Assembly: GCA_022495005.1 (NCBI GenBank)
Contig: JAGYXB010001097.1
Location: 124,001 to 188,000 of the forward strand
Source of the DNA: Rhyacophila brunnea
Lineage: Eukaryota > Arthropoda > Insecta > Trichoptera > Rhyacophilidae
DNA: 64,000 nt
Reading direction: 5' to 3'
Shown: positions 11,117 through 22,096 of the stretch, piece by piece
Layout of the letters: each line of letters starts with the position of its first letter
Numbering within the stretch: position 1 is the first letter of the stretch
Notes under the pieces: model-generated
Database searches by the model: none
The model's input: only the letters and a program-made list of their open reading frames with translations
Told to the model about the DNA's origin: nothing
Made by a program: the position numbers and the translations under genes

Positions 11117-11711
11117 TTAAATAGAATTCCAATAGGCTATATTTAATACGCTACATGTTGATGCAGTATTTTGAATGTGTGAGTGTCCTACGAAAATGAA
11201 CCACGCATTATGGACGTGCAATAGTGTGTGTAATACACAGGGAACTCAGAAATAATGGGAACTGAAATACACAACGGGTAAAGCGATAGCAGGTAATCGA
11301 CTCGAGTAAGGAAGAATCCGGGTTAAACTAACATACGTGTTAAGAATACGTTTTACGTCGAATACGAAAAACTGCTCTCGGTTTATGCATTTACGCTCAT
11401 TTAATGTTGGTGTATTACACATACTATTGCACGTGCATAATGCATGCTTCAATTTCGTAGGACACTCACACATTCAAAAGCCTGCTTCACCATGCGGCGT
11501 ATTGAATATTGCCTATCGGTATTCTATTTATTATCTGTTCTGTGGTAATACACCAATATTAAGTGAGCGTCAATTCGTAAACCGAGAGCAGTTGTCAGTA
11601 TTCGACGTATGGCGTATTCTTGACACGTATTTAATTTTATCCCGTATTCTTCCGCACTCGAGATCGGTTGCCTGTTTCTCCACACCTGTCAGGTATTTCA
11701 GTTCCCATTCT
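11117..11711 (+). mobile_element. CAGGGAACTC-family element, copy 3 (host of a nested copy)
   Basis: The left part (11117-11237) starts near AATAGAATTCCAATAGGCTA and reaches GTGTGTAATACA. The right part (11545-11711) resumes at GTAATACACCAATATTAAGT and ends near TATTTCAGTTCCCATT. Together they make one plus-strand copy of the family, interrupted by an inverted copy at 11238-11544. Both outer ends are eroded, and no target duplication is visible for the host copy. Confidence 0.85.
11238..11544 (-). mobile_element. CAGGGAACTC-family element, copy 4, inserted into copy 3
   Basis: A full-length 307-bp minus-orientation copy from CAGGGAACTCAGAAATAATG to TTATTATCTGTTCTGTG. The exact 8-bp duplication GTAATACA (11230-11237 and 11545-11552) is made from the host copy's own GTGTAATACACC sequence, proving insertion into an existing family member. 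Confidence 0.93.
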
Positions 11712-12346
11712 GGAAAATTGTGATTATAATAAAATTTGGTCAATGTGGTAACTGACATTTTTTAGTCTAGTGAGTTGTGACAATTATTTGTAATACAGCA
11801 TTATTCAAATTGTCAAGTCATGAAATGAAAAATATATTCCAACTAAAGATACACTTTAAAGAAAGTTTTTTTTACTTTCAACAACATAAATCGTTGTGAT
11901 AGCAACATAATGCTCACGCCTGGCTTTTATATTAAAATTTGAAATTGCCGGGTTAACAGGAAATGTCTGTTCTGTAAAACCTTCCTCGTGTTTCCTGTGA
12001 TAGATTTAAAACCTTTGTGTAATTAGTGACCTCACTAGACAAAATACCGCCTATTCCATGTTTATTTCATCTTCATGTACATTCATAATGTAGATAGTGT
12101 CATCGTCATATTAATGTACGATTATGCATGTAAATCGATCCATTATAATTATTGGCATAATTTGACTTTGATACACGGTTAATTTTATTAAATTTCAAAT
12201 TTCGCGACACTCACGCTGCCTGACTGAAAAATACACAAGAACACCAAGAGACTACAGTCATGCGATCGGACAACTTTTGTTGTCCCTCGGTTCGTAACCT
12301 GACATCAATCGGCTGGAGCCCGTGACGAATAAAATTTTACCTAATT
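11712..12346. other. Unassigned sequence
   Basis: Nothing recognised on either strand. Confidence 0.4.
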
Positions 12347-12358
12347 AGATTCACTATT

Positions 12359-13219
12359 TTCTCTTCATCATTCTCTTTGACTTCATACTACGGAAGTCAA
12401 TACCACCCGACCGAGGCATACCTGTTACCCCCACGGTGAAGCTATGCGACCTGGAATACGCCGACGACGCTGTCCTATTCGACAACTCAATCGAGGGCAT
12501 TCAAGAGACAATCGACAGGTTGCATAACAACTCCTCTCGCGTTGATTTGAAAATCAACGCGAAGAAAACCAACGTCTTGTGTAATAGCACCTTTCCTGAT
12601 CCAGATTTCCCTCTGCTTAGCGACGGACAAAACATCGAGAGTGTCGACAGCTTCAAGTACCTGGGGGTACTATCACGGGAGATGGCATTTTGCAGAAAGA
12701 GCTCGCTATCCGAATGGGAATGGCTGGAGCAACATTCAGCTCGATGCGGAATGTTGGGACTCACGATTGTACTCGGTCAAAACCAATTGCCGCCTATTCG
12801 ACGCTTGCATTCTGACGGTGCTGCTTTACGGTAGCGAATCATGGCACATTAGAAAGGCTCAGAGCAACCGTATACTGAGCTTCGAAAACAGATGTTTGCG
12901 ACGAATACTGGGAGATAAGAGAACGCACCAAGCAGCCTCTCATCACGCTGAAAGTGAAGAGGCTACGTCGGACCTGGCTCGGCCACATGCTGCGGATGCC
13001 AGAAAAGAACTTCAACCTGGCGTGCCTGTTCTTCATGCCGACCGGATTCCGGCGTCATGGAAGGCCGCTAAATACAATCTACAGACTGTATACGGCGGAG
13101 CTACGGGATGCTGGTTTGACCTGGAATGAAGCAAGAAGACTGGCGAGCGACAGGGATCCTTGGAGGCGCCGCGCGGTGTCCATATGCTCCAGTTAAGGGG
13201 CGGATATAGCCAAAGAAGA
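12359..13219 (+). mobile_element. 5'-truncated non-LTR retrotransposon, with 12-bp target duplication
   Basis: AGATTCACTATT at 12347-12358 and 13220-13231 delimits an 861-bp insertion. The insert contains the end of a reverse transcriptase gene and a short AAGAAGAAG tail. A related fragment is at 49520-49735. The clade (CR1/jockey-like versus RTE-like) cannot be fixed from this part. Confidence 0.85.
12410..13195 (+). pseudogene. Non-LTR reverse transcriptase, C-terminal half, frameshifted
   Basis: The first frame (12436-12700) carries the polymerase box LCDLEYADDAVLF, with the catalytic YADD motif, then LKINAKKTNVL and VDSFKYLGV. Homology moves to a second frame at about 12760 (DSRLYSVKTNCRLFDACILT, VLLYGSESWHIRKAQ, ENRCLRRILGDKRTHQ) and to a third at 12954-13196 (KRLRRTWLGHMLRMPEKNFN, GRPLNTIYRLYTAELRDAGL, ASDRDPWRR). 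At least two frameshifts make it inactive. The N-terminal endonuclease and most of the RT domain are absent because of 5' truncation. Confidence 0.88.
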
Positions 13220-13231
13220 AGATTCACTATT

Positions 13232-13503
13232 CACTAGTTTTACACTATGTTTTCGGTATCGAATCCATGTTATCATGTGTTGGCTCCAGAGTCCAGGGAC
13301 CCGTGTCAGGTAATATCAGTCAGTATCAAATGGCATATTATTATGAATAGTTCAAACAGTAATGATATTAACAGGTTTAAGATGCAAGTCGAGAGTTTAA
13401 TTTTCAGCTATAAAAGCAGTCGGGCGTTTGAAATCTCAATATCAATTGTTTTTTGTATTTTAAAAACATCCACAATCAAAATACATATCAAGCAAATTTG
13501 ATA
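13232..13503. other. Unassigned spacer between two retrotransposons
   Basis: AT-rich DNA with no supported feature. Confidence 0.35.
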
Positions 13504-13510
13504 TACCTAT

Positions 13511-14710
13511 TATTATTATTATTATTAAACTGGCGCTAGGGGCCGTTCAGGTCCATGGCCGACTGCACAACGTTTCTCCAGGAATCTCTATCCAGCGCTC
13601 TCTCTTCCCAGTTGACTATCCCCAGCCTTTCCGCATCCCTTTGAATGTTGTCCGCCCATCTCCGTCGAGGGCGGCCAAGAGGTCGAGTGCCAGCTGGTGT
13701 GCCTTTGTAAATCCTATAGAGAGTTCTAGATCTTTCAGATCGTACAACGTGGCCCGCCCATCTGAGCCTTCTTGACCTCAGAATATTAGTGATTCTAGGT
13801 TGGTATCGGTCGAAGAGCTCAGCGTTTGTGCGGATGCGCCACCGGTGGTTCTCATTGACGGGTCCAAGTATTCTCCGGAGGATTCTGTTTTCAAACACTT
13901 GGAGCGCCTTTTCTTGTTTTTCTGTTAAACCCCACGTTTCACATCCATACATGACGATTGGTTTGATGACCACGTTATACACCCGGAATTTCGTTTTGAT
14001 GGACAGCATTTTGGACCTGAACAGACGACTCAGCGCGAAGTACGCTGCATTTCCACTTCTCAGTCGGTCAGAGAGCTCTAGGGACATTTCATTTTTAGAG
14101 GTAATGTTGGAGCCCAAGTACTTGAAGAGAGAGGTTCTCTCGAACGAGGAGTTTCTTATTCCACTGTTTCCAGTGGGTTCAATGCCTCTTGTCATTTTCA
14201 AATACTTGGTCTTTCCCACATTTACTCGTAGGTTCAACCTTTTCGCTGTGTCCTCCAGAGGAGTGAAAATATCTCTGACTTCTTCTTCAGATTCTCCGAG
14301 CACCACCAAATCATCTGCGTAGCCCAATATTTTATGGGACCCATTCAGGGTAACTCCACCTTCTGCTTTCAGAGCTTCTCTAACGGCTTTCTCTAAAGCT
14401 AAGTTGAACAACATGGGTGATAAGGAGTCGCCTTGTTTTAGTCCTGCTGTCACCTCAAAAGATTCTGATATACTACCTTGCATATGAATTCTACTTCTGG
14501 ATCCGTCCATGCATACTTTTATTATATTTATAAGTTTTGACGGTATTTCGAATTCTTTCAATATATTCCAGAGAGCTTCTCTATCAATAGAGTCATATGC
14601 GGTTTTAAAATCTACAAAGAGACAGTGTACATCTTGGGCGTATTCCCATTTCTTTTCAAAGATTTGGCGCAGTGTAAAGATTTGATCGGTAGTACTGCGG
14701 TAGTATTTAG
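13511..14710 (-). mobile_element. 5'-truncated non-LTR retrotransposon (minus strand)
   Basis: The element reads on the minus strand and ends in a (TAA)n tail, seen on the plus strand as ATTATTATTATTATTAT at 13508-13528. The word TACCTAT lies at both edges (13504-13510 and 14711-14717), a possible 7-bp target duplication, but the left copy abuts the microsatellite so the boundary is ambiguous. A decayed relative lies at 19735-19990. Confidence 0.75.
13536..14710 (-). CDS. Reverse transcriptase of a non-LTR retrotransposon, partial
   Basis: This is the longest intact coding frame in the window. Continuous minus-strand translation runs from about 14710 to a stop at 13536, nearly 390 codons. 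In order it shows RSTTDQIFTLRQIFEKKW, VDFKTAYDSIDREALWN (first catalytic aspartate), the LKQGDSLSPMLFNLALEKA motif, LGYADDLVVLGESEEE (YADD catalytic pair), VNVGKTKYLKM, LFKYLGSNIT, and the C-terminal RRLRWAGHVVRSERSRTLYR and GRPRRRWADNIQRDAERLG blocks. The upstream apurinic endonuclease domain and start codon are missing, so it is a partial gene despite having no internal stop. The open frame suggests a recent insertion. Confidence 0.9.
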
Positions 14711-14741
14711 TACCTATACTAAATATAATACAGCAGATCAG

Positions 14742-15244
14742 TTACTCAATTTCATTTTGGTAATAGGATCATCATACGGCTTAACATGGCTTATTCAAAA
14801 ACACTATAGTATTTTGAAAATTTGGGGTAAATATCGGGCGATAGTTATTATTGAAGTATCTTTGAAGTATGTGCGTATCTGTTTTTGTAGCAACAAAGAA
14901 TGAAGGAATGAAATTGAATTTTACCGCCTACTACGCACTGCTCATTTTGATTCTGTCAAAGATTTACAAATTGGCACGTTAACGTTGTAGATACAATACA
15001 GCAAAGCATTGATGTGTTTATTGCTCTTTTGTTGTTTTGGACAATGTGGAATTTCATTAATATAAATCGTACAAGTACCTATATCCCAAGTGTAGATGGA
15101 ATAATATTTTTATTTTCCAAAATCGTTACTTAACCACCCCTTCTAAAGCCCATTCGCTGCGTCCAACGCAACTAGTGCGTTACATATCAGGTGGCCATTA
15201 GATATAATTAGCATGTCATTTAAATGTGTTGATATAAATGACCA
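14742..15244. other. Unassigned sequence
   Basis: Nothing recognisable beyond AT-rich DNA. Confidence 0.35.
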
Positions 15245-15415
15245 ATACATAGTGCACACTAAACTTTGTAAGTCAAATGTATTTCATTTCATTGAACTAA
15301 GACTACAATGTGTAGATAGTGTTTGTTAGTTTTTAAAATTCCATTAAACCCTGCCTAATGCAAGCTATATAGTAGATAATAGTTAAAAAATATTCGTTTA
15401 TCTATAAAATATGAG
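15245..15415 (+). repeat. Half copy of the CAGTGGCGAAG long-arm element
   Basis: ATAGTGCACACTAAACTTTG, then TTGAACTAAGACTACAATGT and ATAGTTAAAAAATATTCGTT, match the left arm of the elements at 1243-1834 and 24731-25241. The terminal CAGTGGCGAAG segment and the right arm are missing. Confidence 0.7.
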
Positions 15416-15470
15416 TAAGTATTTATACCAGTTCTTCAATAATTATTTTTCATGGTGTAATATTTAAGTA

Positions 15471-15895
15471 CAAGATAAAAATAACTATTTATATACAACG
15501 TTTATAAATTTTCTTTTGAATCATATAAACTTGACTTGCCTAGCTTCAACGATCAAAAAAAATTGTACTTGATAAAAATAATACTAAAATGTCATCTTGA
15601 CATGTCATATTGATTTCCATAGTAACGCTCGCAGGTATATTTATTAATAATTTAGTTGCTAGGACCCCAGACCCCTAGCAACCAATAATGGTATCGAAAT
15701 AACTTTTCATACAAAACAGAATTAACTGAAAATGAATTCAATTCTACTTAAAGATGGCTAAATGTATTGGCATCGTGTTCTGATACCTATATTCTAAAAG
15801 TTTCAAATGTCTAGCTAATCGGGAAGTTAGTTATAATCGATTGCAAGATTTTTACCGGACAAATAAGAATACGAGCTATGAAAAACGTTGTAAAA
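15471..15895 (-). mobile_element. TACAACG-family MITE, copy 2
   Basis: Begins TACAAGATAAAAATAACTAT and ends TGAAAAACGTTGTAAAA, the inverse orientation of 6672-7179, with the same internal blocks including TTAACTGAAAATGAATTCAA. About 80 bp of internal sequence differ from copy 1. Confidence 0.75.
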
Positions 15896-16525
15896 TACGT
15901 TCTTTATGGGTTAATAAAATATTATGTAAAAAATGCTAAAAGTTTTATAGTCACCCGGCGATTTGATATTATAAATTGTAATGGTTTAATATGCAATTAC
16001 ATATTATAAGACAGCCTTATTAATATACTAAGGCATAAGCCCACGCGTACTGTGCCATCTATTGGCGCCAAGGGACCTTCAGGGGGGTCAAAAGTTCACC
16101 CGTTTTACATTATTTTAGTTATGAAATCGGCCTCAACTCTTCCTTGGCGTTTATTGTTATTACTTTACGAGCTTTTAACGTGGCTTTATAGGCTACTATA
16201 ACAATGTTGTAAGTCAAATCGTGCACAGGTACTATAAATTATAATTACAATCTCAATTTTATTAGTGCTGGAAGGCCATCTCATTGCAGTTTGTTGAAAA
16301 GACGTCAATTTATCTATGAGTTACATTGACTTTACAGGGTTAGATAGGTTATGCTTTATGTCTGTGGTTTCCAACCTTTAATCATGTAATGATGAGCGCA
16401 TTCAAGGCTACCAATAACGTGACGGGTGTCATTTATTATTTTTTAATGTTCACGTTTCCTTGCACCACCGTACATCGTAGCATAAATAACTATATGCACC
16501 TGAGTTTATTCCTTTGTAGGCATAC
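15896..16525. other. Unassigned sequence
   Basis: At 16362 the word TGTGGTTTCCAACCTTTAAT resembles a decayed hAT terminus, but no partner was found. No gene is supported. Confidence 0.35.
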
Positions 16526-16533
16526 ACTACAAC

Positions 16534-16871
16534 CATGGCCCCCACAACGGGAGAGCTGATAGGGCTCTAGCCTGAGGGCCCGGCGTGGCGGGTCGACCTG
16601 GTAAGTGAGATAAATAATGGAAAAAAAAGTCGCCTCCGGCACTATTTTACTTAAAAAATATTAACATTTTAAAATATGAGGTTGTGTAATGCAAATTTTA
16701 ATTATTGTGTGTCCTCCATAATACACTGAATACGAGTACCTTTAATTTTACTTAGTACACCATTTGGAAAACGCTTTTGTAGAGCGTCCACTACCTTTAA
16801 CATTAGCGAAAGGTAGGGGGGCGCGCCAATAAGCCTGGCCTGTTGGCCCGCTTCAGGATGTGGTGGCCATG
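16534..16871 (+). mobile_element. GGCCC-rich CATGGCCCC element, copy 1
   Basis: A 338-bp element from CATGGCCCCCACAACGG to CAGGATGTGGTGGCCATG, with exact 8-bp duplications ACTACAAC (16526-16533 and 16872-16879). Family landmarks are GCTCTAGCCTGAGGGCCCGG, a GGGTCGACC word, AAAAAGTCGCCTCCGGC, a CACCATTTGGAAAACGCTTT block, and GCCCGCTTCAGGATGTG near the right end. G/C-rich ends flank an AT-rich core. No coding capacity. Confidence 0.93.
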
Positions 16872-17104
16872 ACTACAACAGTATGCGTGATTCATATTCT
16901 GATATTACATACTGTCAATCTTTAATGAGAAAAAGCCTTTTCGCTCGACGTGAAATACCATAAACATTTTTTAAATTAAGAAATTTCACAATGGGCTACC
17001 GGTCCAACTGAATCTCGGACCGACTTGACAAGCTCTTCCCTATCAACCGACATAATGTAAAGGGCCACTCCCAGTTGGTATCCGCAGCTAACAGTTATCA
17101 CTCA

Positions 17105-17797
17105 CCGTGCCACTTCACGTCCGGGTACATTCCGTATACCCAGACTCCACACTTTGATTCTAAGTATGCCTGCAGCTACATTTACTGTCATGATGCTCAT
17201 CAGTGGTACGACCCACCGCTGTGTATTATTAGAACCGTAAGTGTCCGTTTGTGTTATCCGCGCCGCGTTGTCTCGTCTTTTAAACATATCGTATGGCAAT
17301 AATAATCGCATTTTTTGTCCATTTTCAACTAAATAATGTGTATTTTTTTTTCAATCATGGGACGCTCACCGCGGACCGTCGCACTTTCCCGCGTACATTC
17401 CATATACACAGTCTCACACCGAGACACAACTACATTTACTGAAATGCTGCTCATCAGTGCTACGACCTATCGCTGTGTATTATTAGGACAGTCAGTGTCC
17501 GTTTGTGTTATACGCACCGCGCTGTCACGCCTTTTAAACATGTTACATGGCAATACTAAAACAGTAAGTAATTTTCCATTTCCAACTAAATCATGTGTGT
17601 ATTTTTTTCAATCATGGGGAGTGATGTTCATTAGTGCTACGACCCACCGCTGTGTATTTTTAGGACCGCCAGTGTCCGTTTATGTTGTCCGCGCCGCGTT
17701 GTCTCGTCTTTTAAACATATCGCATGACAATACTAAAACAGTAAGTAATTTTCCATTTCTAACTACATAATGTTTATGTTTTTCAATCATAGGAGTC
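17105..17797. repeat. Degenerate tandem repeat, about three units
   Basis: A unit containing ATGCTCATCAGTGCTACGAC, the ACCGCTGTGTATTATTAGGA block, AGTGTCCGTTTGTGTTAT, GTCTCGTCTTTTAAACATAT and TTTTTTTCAATCATGGG recurs with cores starting near 17193, 17447 and 17622. The third unit lacks the upstream part (GCGTACATTCCATATACACA in unit 2), so periods differ (about 254 and 175 bp). Plus-strand frames of 75 and 144 codons run through it but their frame is not conserved between units, so I do not call a protein. Confidence 0.75.
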
Positions 17798-17933
17798 CCT
17801 CTTATATGCGCGCCATAGAATGCTCTAAAATCATGGATGGAAAATAATATACACCCTTATTTCAATGTAGGTACTAGATAAGAGTTAAAGTAGAGAACAG
17901 AAAATGTTGTTAATCACAGACTAATCGAAGCAG

Positions 17934-18271
17934 TTAAGAACGTACTTCAGTGAAACGGCAAATAATTTTCAACAGTAGGTGCGACGAAATTTTGCACTCG
18001 TCGCCAATCGGAGACCGACAGTCGAGGTGTGCGCACGTCGATTTGTTTTGTCATGGCGTCGGATGAATATATTCTTAAATCGTGTAAAGATGACTAAAAA
18101 ACTTTACGTATGTACTTGAAAAAGAAAACATGTCAATGCATATACTATTATTATTAGTAATATAATAATAAACATAACATTAAATGGACGCATGTTGAAT
18201 TTTTATGACAATCCGCGCATCGCCTAGCCACGATCTTTTTAGACCATGCCTCAACTGAAGTATAGCCTTAA
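17934..18271 (+). mobile_element. TTAA-flanked MITE, copy 1
   Basis: TTAA at 17934-17937 and 18268-18271 bounds an element starting GAACGTACTTCAGTGAAACG and ending ATGCCTCAACTGAAGTATAG then CC. The ends form an imperfect inverted repeat around (G/A)TACTTCAGT. TTAA target sites suggest piggyBac-type mobilisation, though the termini do not match the canonical CCY start. Interior blocks include AATTTTGCACTCGTCGCCAA, ATCGTGTAAAGATGACTAAA and ACATGTCAATGCATATACTA. Confidence 0.8.
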
Positions 18272-19734
18272 GTTGGACTTCAACTTTCAGCTTCAAAATA
18301 ACAATAATTTTATAATACTTAACACCGTTATACTGGCAAATAAAATGGATTGTTAGTAATATAATACTCCGACAGCTGATAATAATATGTAATAGTGTGC
18401 AAATGGAATCATTCCCCAGCCCACGCCCCCATCATGCAAGGATTTGTTGCGGAGGTCACCAGAATCCAAAGCAATGTCTTCCAATTGATTTCCGGAGTCA
18501 TGACGGAGTCCTGACCTGCTAAATATTCATGCTACGACGTTTGTAGCTGGTAAATAAACAGAGCAGATTCGAAACGTGCCTGGCCATTTTATTTTATAAT
18601 GATATTAATATTATACTTTTAAAAAAGGAATATTATGGCATTACAGTTCTCTAGTTTGAAGTTGGATTGAGAGCGGGTCGATTGTTTGGGTCCCGCATCA
18701 GTTAAAATACGATATTATGGTGGAGCGAGTTCAAAAGAAAAAAATCAGACTCATTTACTTGAGGTTGTATGGATGCTATCCGTGGTTTTATGTAACTGAC
18801 CTTCTCTTAGGTATACTTACATATTGTAGTCTAATCACTAAAAGATATCGATTATTGGCGACGGATTTTTTTTGACTTATTGAGAAATCTGTCATTATTG
18901 GTAGTTTTGACCAATGTGTCCCTGATAAATATCTTATAAATAGGGAGCATCAGTTTTTTGTTCTCCCAAGGTGCAGAACTAACCTGGCATTGGTGATGCC
19001 AATTAGAAGGGAAATAACTCTGTTCAACCAAATCACTTTGGACGTTCATTTATAACTTATAAAAAAGGGTCTATTTAGCTAGCTCATTCGGCGTACTTCC
19101 GTGTACCTACCTACTTTATAAATTTTGTATTTACTCTTTTACTAATTAATATTGCTTCTATTTCTTGGTTTTTCATATTATGTTGTGAATGTCTTGAACT
19201 TGTAATTATTTGTAAAATACATTACTTATAATATGTAAATAAATCAATTTTGAAATCAAATCAACAGTTATTCGCCAATGTGCCATAAAACGCGGTAAGT
19301 ACCTAAAATCATTAGTATGATTAGATACTTGCTATCAAGGCTGGGGAACAGCGTTGTCAACTTGGCGCTTTTCTTGCCAGATCTAGCATTTTATATGAAT
19401 AAAACTTCCAATACACGCATCTGACATATGGCGTTAAATCTAGTCATTTGTGATAATCACTAACAGCTTCAAATTTCCTATGGAAATGATGGAATATTGC
19501 ACCGAATTTGCTTGTACATAACATTATTATTATCTTACCGATAAACTTAATTGAACAAATTTTATATTTGGATTAGTTTTTAGTTGTATGACATTTTTGT
19601 TAATTCCGAAACAATATTGTATTTTCAACCTATGATCTTGTGAAAATAATAATTATTAATTATTATTGTTTTGAAATGGTAATTTCTCGTATTTTTTTAT
19701 TTTGAGAAAATTCAGCACTTTTTCTGCCATCTCA
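18272..19734. other. Unassigned 1.5-kb stretch
   Basis: No gene, repeat or element end is supported. Around 19120-19260, AT-rich sequence with AATAAATCAATTTTGAAATC looks like a polyadenylation region and could be an old 3' end of a retrotransposon or transcript, but no upstream coding sequence is recognisable. Confidence 0.35.
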
Positions 19735-19990
19735 TAGTCTGTGCGCCTTGATGGCACGAAGAACTCAGATGCGCATGTCACGTTGTAAGATACGACGGTT
19801 CTAGAACTCTCCATTAAGTTTAGAAAGGAACTGTGGGCCGCCCCAGGAGGAGATGGATGGATAACGTCAAGAAGGACGCAGAAAGGATGAGTGTGATCGA
19901 CTGGAGAGAGAGACTCGGGATAAAGATACCCAGAGGACGGTTGTGCGGTAGGCCATGGACCTTAACTATCTATCTATAGCGCCAGCTTAA
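19735..19990 (+). pseudogene. Non-LTR reverse transcriptase C-terminal relic
   Basis: Across frames the translation reads GRPRRRWMDNVKKDAERMSV, IDWRERLGI and a GRLCGRPWTLTI end, matching the C-terminus of the element at 13511-14710 (GRPRRRWADNIQRDAERLGI, VNWEERALD). Upstream, SRTLH and RLRW-like residues survive. It ends in AGCGCCAGCTTAAGTAAGTA, the same 3' junction words as the minus-strand element plus an (AAGT)n tail. Frameshifts and stops make it inactive. Confidence 0.75.
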
Positions 19991-20450
19991 GTAAGTAAGT
20001 ATCTAGCTTATTATCTAACATTATCTGGCATATGCTTGTGAATGACAGTTGGCAACACTGCTGGAGATTGGCGAATCTAAGAACTTGACGGCTGAAATGT
20101 ATATATTATTAATAAAAAAAACGACTAAAGCGTAATATATTAATTTGGTATGTAAATTTATCACAGAACAGGGGCCCGATGTTAGAACTTGCGAATGCCA
20201 GCTGCCCGGTCGACATGACGTCATATCACATCATTGTGACGTACTACCGGAGTGATAATAGCGCTCGAGAATATAACGCTACTCCGACAGCGGCGCTATT
20301 CATTGTCACCATACACATATAGGTGTTTCATCGTAATAATATCTACGGTGGGCACTGCGGGCGGGCGGCATGCTTCGAGCGTGTATTGGCTGACGTCACA
20401 ATTACGTCATGTCGTCTGGTGCCACACGAGTCGATAGTTAGGAAATCGCG
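19991..20450. other. Unassigned sequence
   Basis: Includes a GGCAACACTG block shared with 820-840 and several GACGTCA words near 20215-20410. No gene or bounded element. Confidence 0.35.
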
Positions 20451-21005
20451 GTGCAGATTAATAAATATAATTCCGATAGGCTATATCCCAATACAGTACA
20501 TTTTGACGCAGGGTTTTGAATGTGTGAGTGTCCTACGAAAATGAACCACGCATTATAGACGTACTTTCTATTTCAATTATTTTTTTTTAACATAAGTATT
20601 GTGGACATTATAAATTATAAGTTTAAGACGTTCACAACATGACGTGAAACATTATTATAAAGAAAAAAGTCTGTAATGAAAACGATAAAAATGAAAATAT
20701 AAAAAGAAAACATAATATATATTATAAACATACAAAAGCAGTGAAAATACAATTATACATCTCTAGAAGTTCAAAGAAGTACACCGAGTTTGCTAAGGAT
20801 ACCCTATTTTAAGAATTTATAAAATAGCGTCCACCTAAACTCACCCTCACGGAAGTGGAAGCAATTTGGTTGCAACCTTCAATACACCAATATTAATGAG
20901 CGTGATTGCATAAACCCGTTTATCCCGTATTCTTCGGTCGAGATCGGTTGCCTGCTTCTCCACACTCGTTAGATATTTCAGTTTCCATTATTTCTGAGTT
21001 CCCTG
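20451..21005 (+). mobile_element. CAGGGAACTC-family element, copy 5, interrupted
   Basis: The left part (20451-20566) includes ATTCCGATAGGCTATATCCC and GTGAGTGTCCTACGAAAATG. The right part (about 20880-21005) includes CAATACACCAATATTAATGA and ends CATTATTTCTGAGTTCCCTG. About 310 bp of unrelated AT-rich DNA replaces the normal GCAATAGTGTGTG centre. No clean duplication was found for either insertion. Confidence 0.7.
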
Positions 21006-22096
21006 AAATTTAGCCTTGCAGCCGGTACACCATACCAGCGTGTTAAAAAACAGTGACTGACTGACACATTACAAGTGCTTCTCAGGTAAGAGGCAAGTGA
21101 CGACAATATCTAATCATCGGCATTTTCCATTTTCTCTTTTACCTGAAGCCAAAATCATTGCTGACGTCAAGTAATGGTAATGGCACAGAAAAAAAAACTA
21201 GTCCAACGGGGCTTCAATCGAAACCTTTCAGATGAACGCATTCTTTTGACGTATAACTACGGATTTGTATTCAGCAAGATAGGTTGCCAATTAATCAGTA
21301 ATGGTATCAAAAATAAAAAAAATTAACATAGCGAAACAAAAACTATTGTGTACTTAGTTTAAAAAGCCCCCTGACCGTAAATATTTAAACCATTATGATT
21401 TTCAAAGTCGGAGAGGCGGATGGAGAAACAGGTATTGATAACTGAGTACCGGCAGCCGTACGAATTAAAAGAACATTTTCGCTTATCAACATTTGCTGAC
21501 AATCTACCTCCATAAACTGAGACACTTTAGTGAATGAATGATTTTTTTGTCGCTTCATTCAATGATTTTCCTAGCCATTATTATTCATAACTCGTTTTTT
21601 TATTATGATGTTTGATCCACAACTACATACGTGGTCAAATGGACACACGCAGTGAATTTATTGGGGAAAAATCATTTTGGATCCATAATAATGAAGTTTA
21701 TAAATTGGCATGACAGGCAACTTGATGTCGAATCTGCCTTATTGTAATTCTATAGGTTGAAAGTAGTAATACAACAAACATAATTTATGTAATAGGTACC
21801 AGATTGTTATTCTATTATAATAATGTTATTCATCTAAAATGTGAACAGATCAAGCCGTTGTGAGTGGGTTTTCTACAATGTTGACAGCTGTCAGATCTTT
21901 CTACATTATCTAATTATCATCACAAATAACGGTAATTGTAATATTACCCATACACCTGGAATGCTTTAATTATGGTTGATCAGTTTAACTTTGGTTAATA
22001 TTGATTTTATTTTAGGTACCTATGCTATACACCAGCGCTACTTTTGAAGAACTTTCTCATTTTAGAGTTTTTATGATCATTCAAGATATCCTTTAT
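21006..22096. other. Unassigned sequence
   Basis: AT-rich DNA with no supported gene or element boundaries. Confidence 0.35.

Noticed and set aside
9646..11723. Related proteins (75 to 128 codons) in several frames starting MLRIRFTSNTKNCSRF or MCECPTK
   Set aside because: They are frames through copies of a CAGGGAACTC MITE on both strands and are not preserved in all copies.
18852..19049. 65-codon minus-strand frame starting MNVQSDLVEQ
   Set aside because: No domain, no splice or promoter context and no paralogue in the window.
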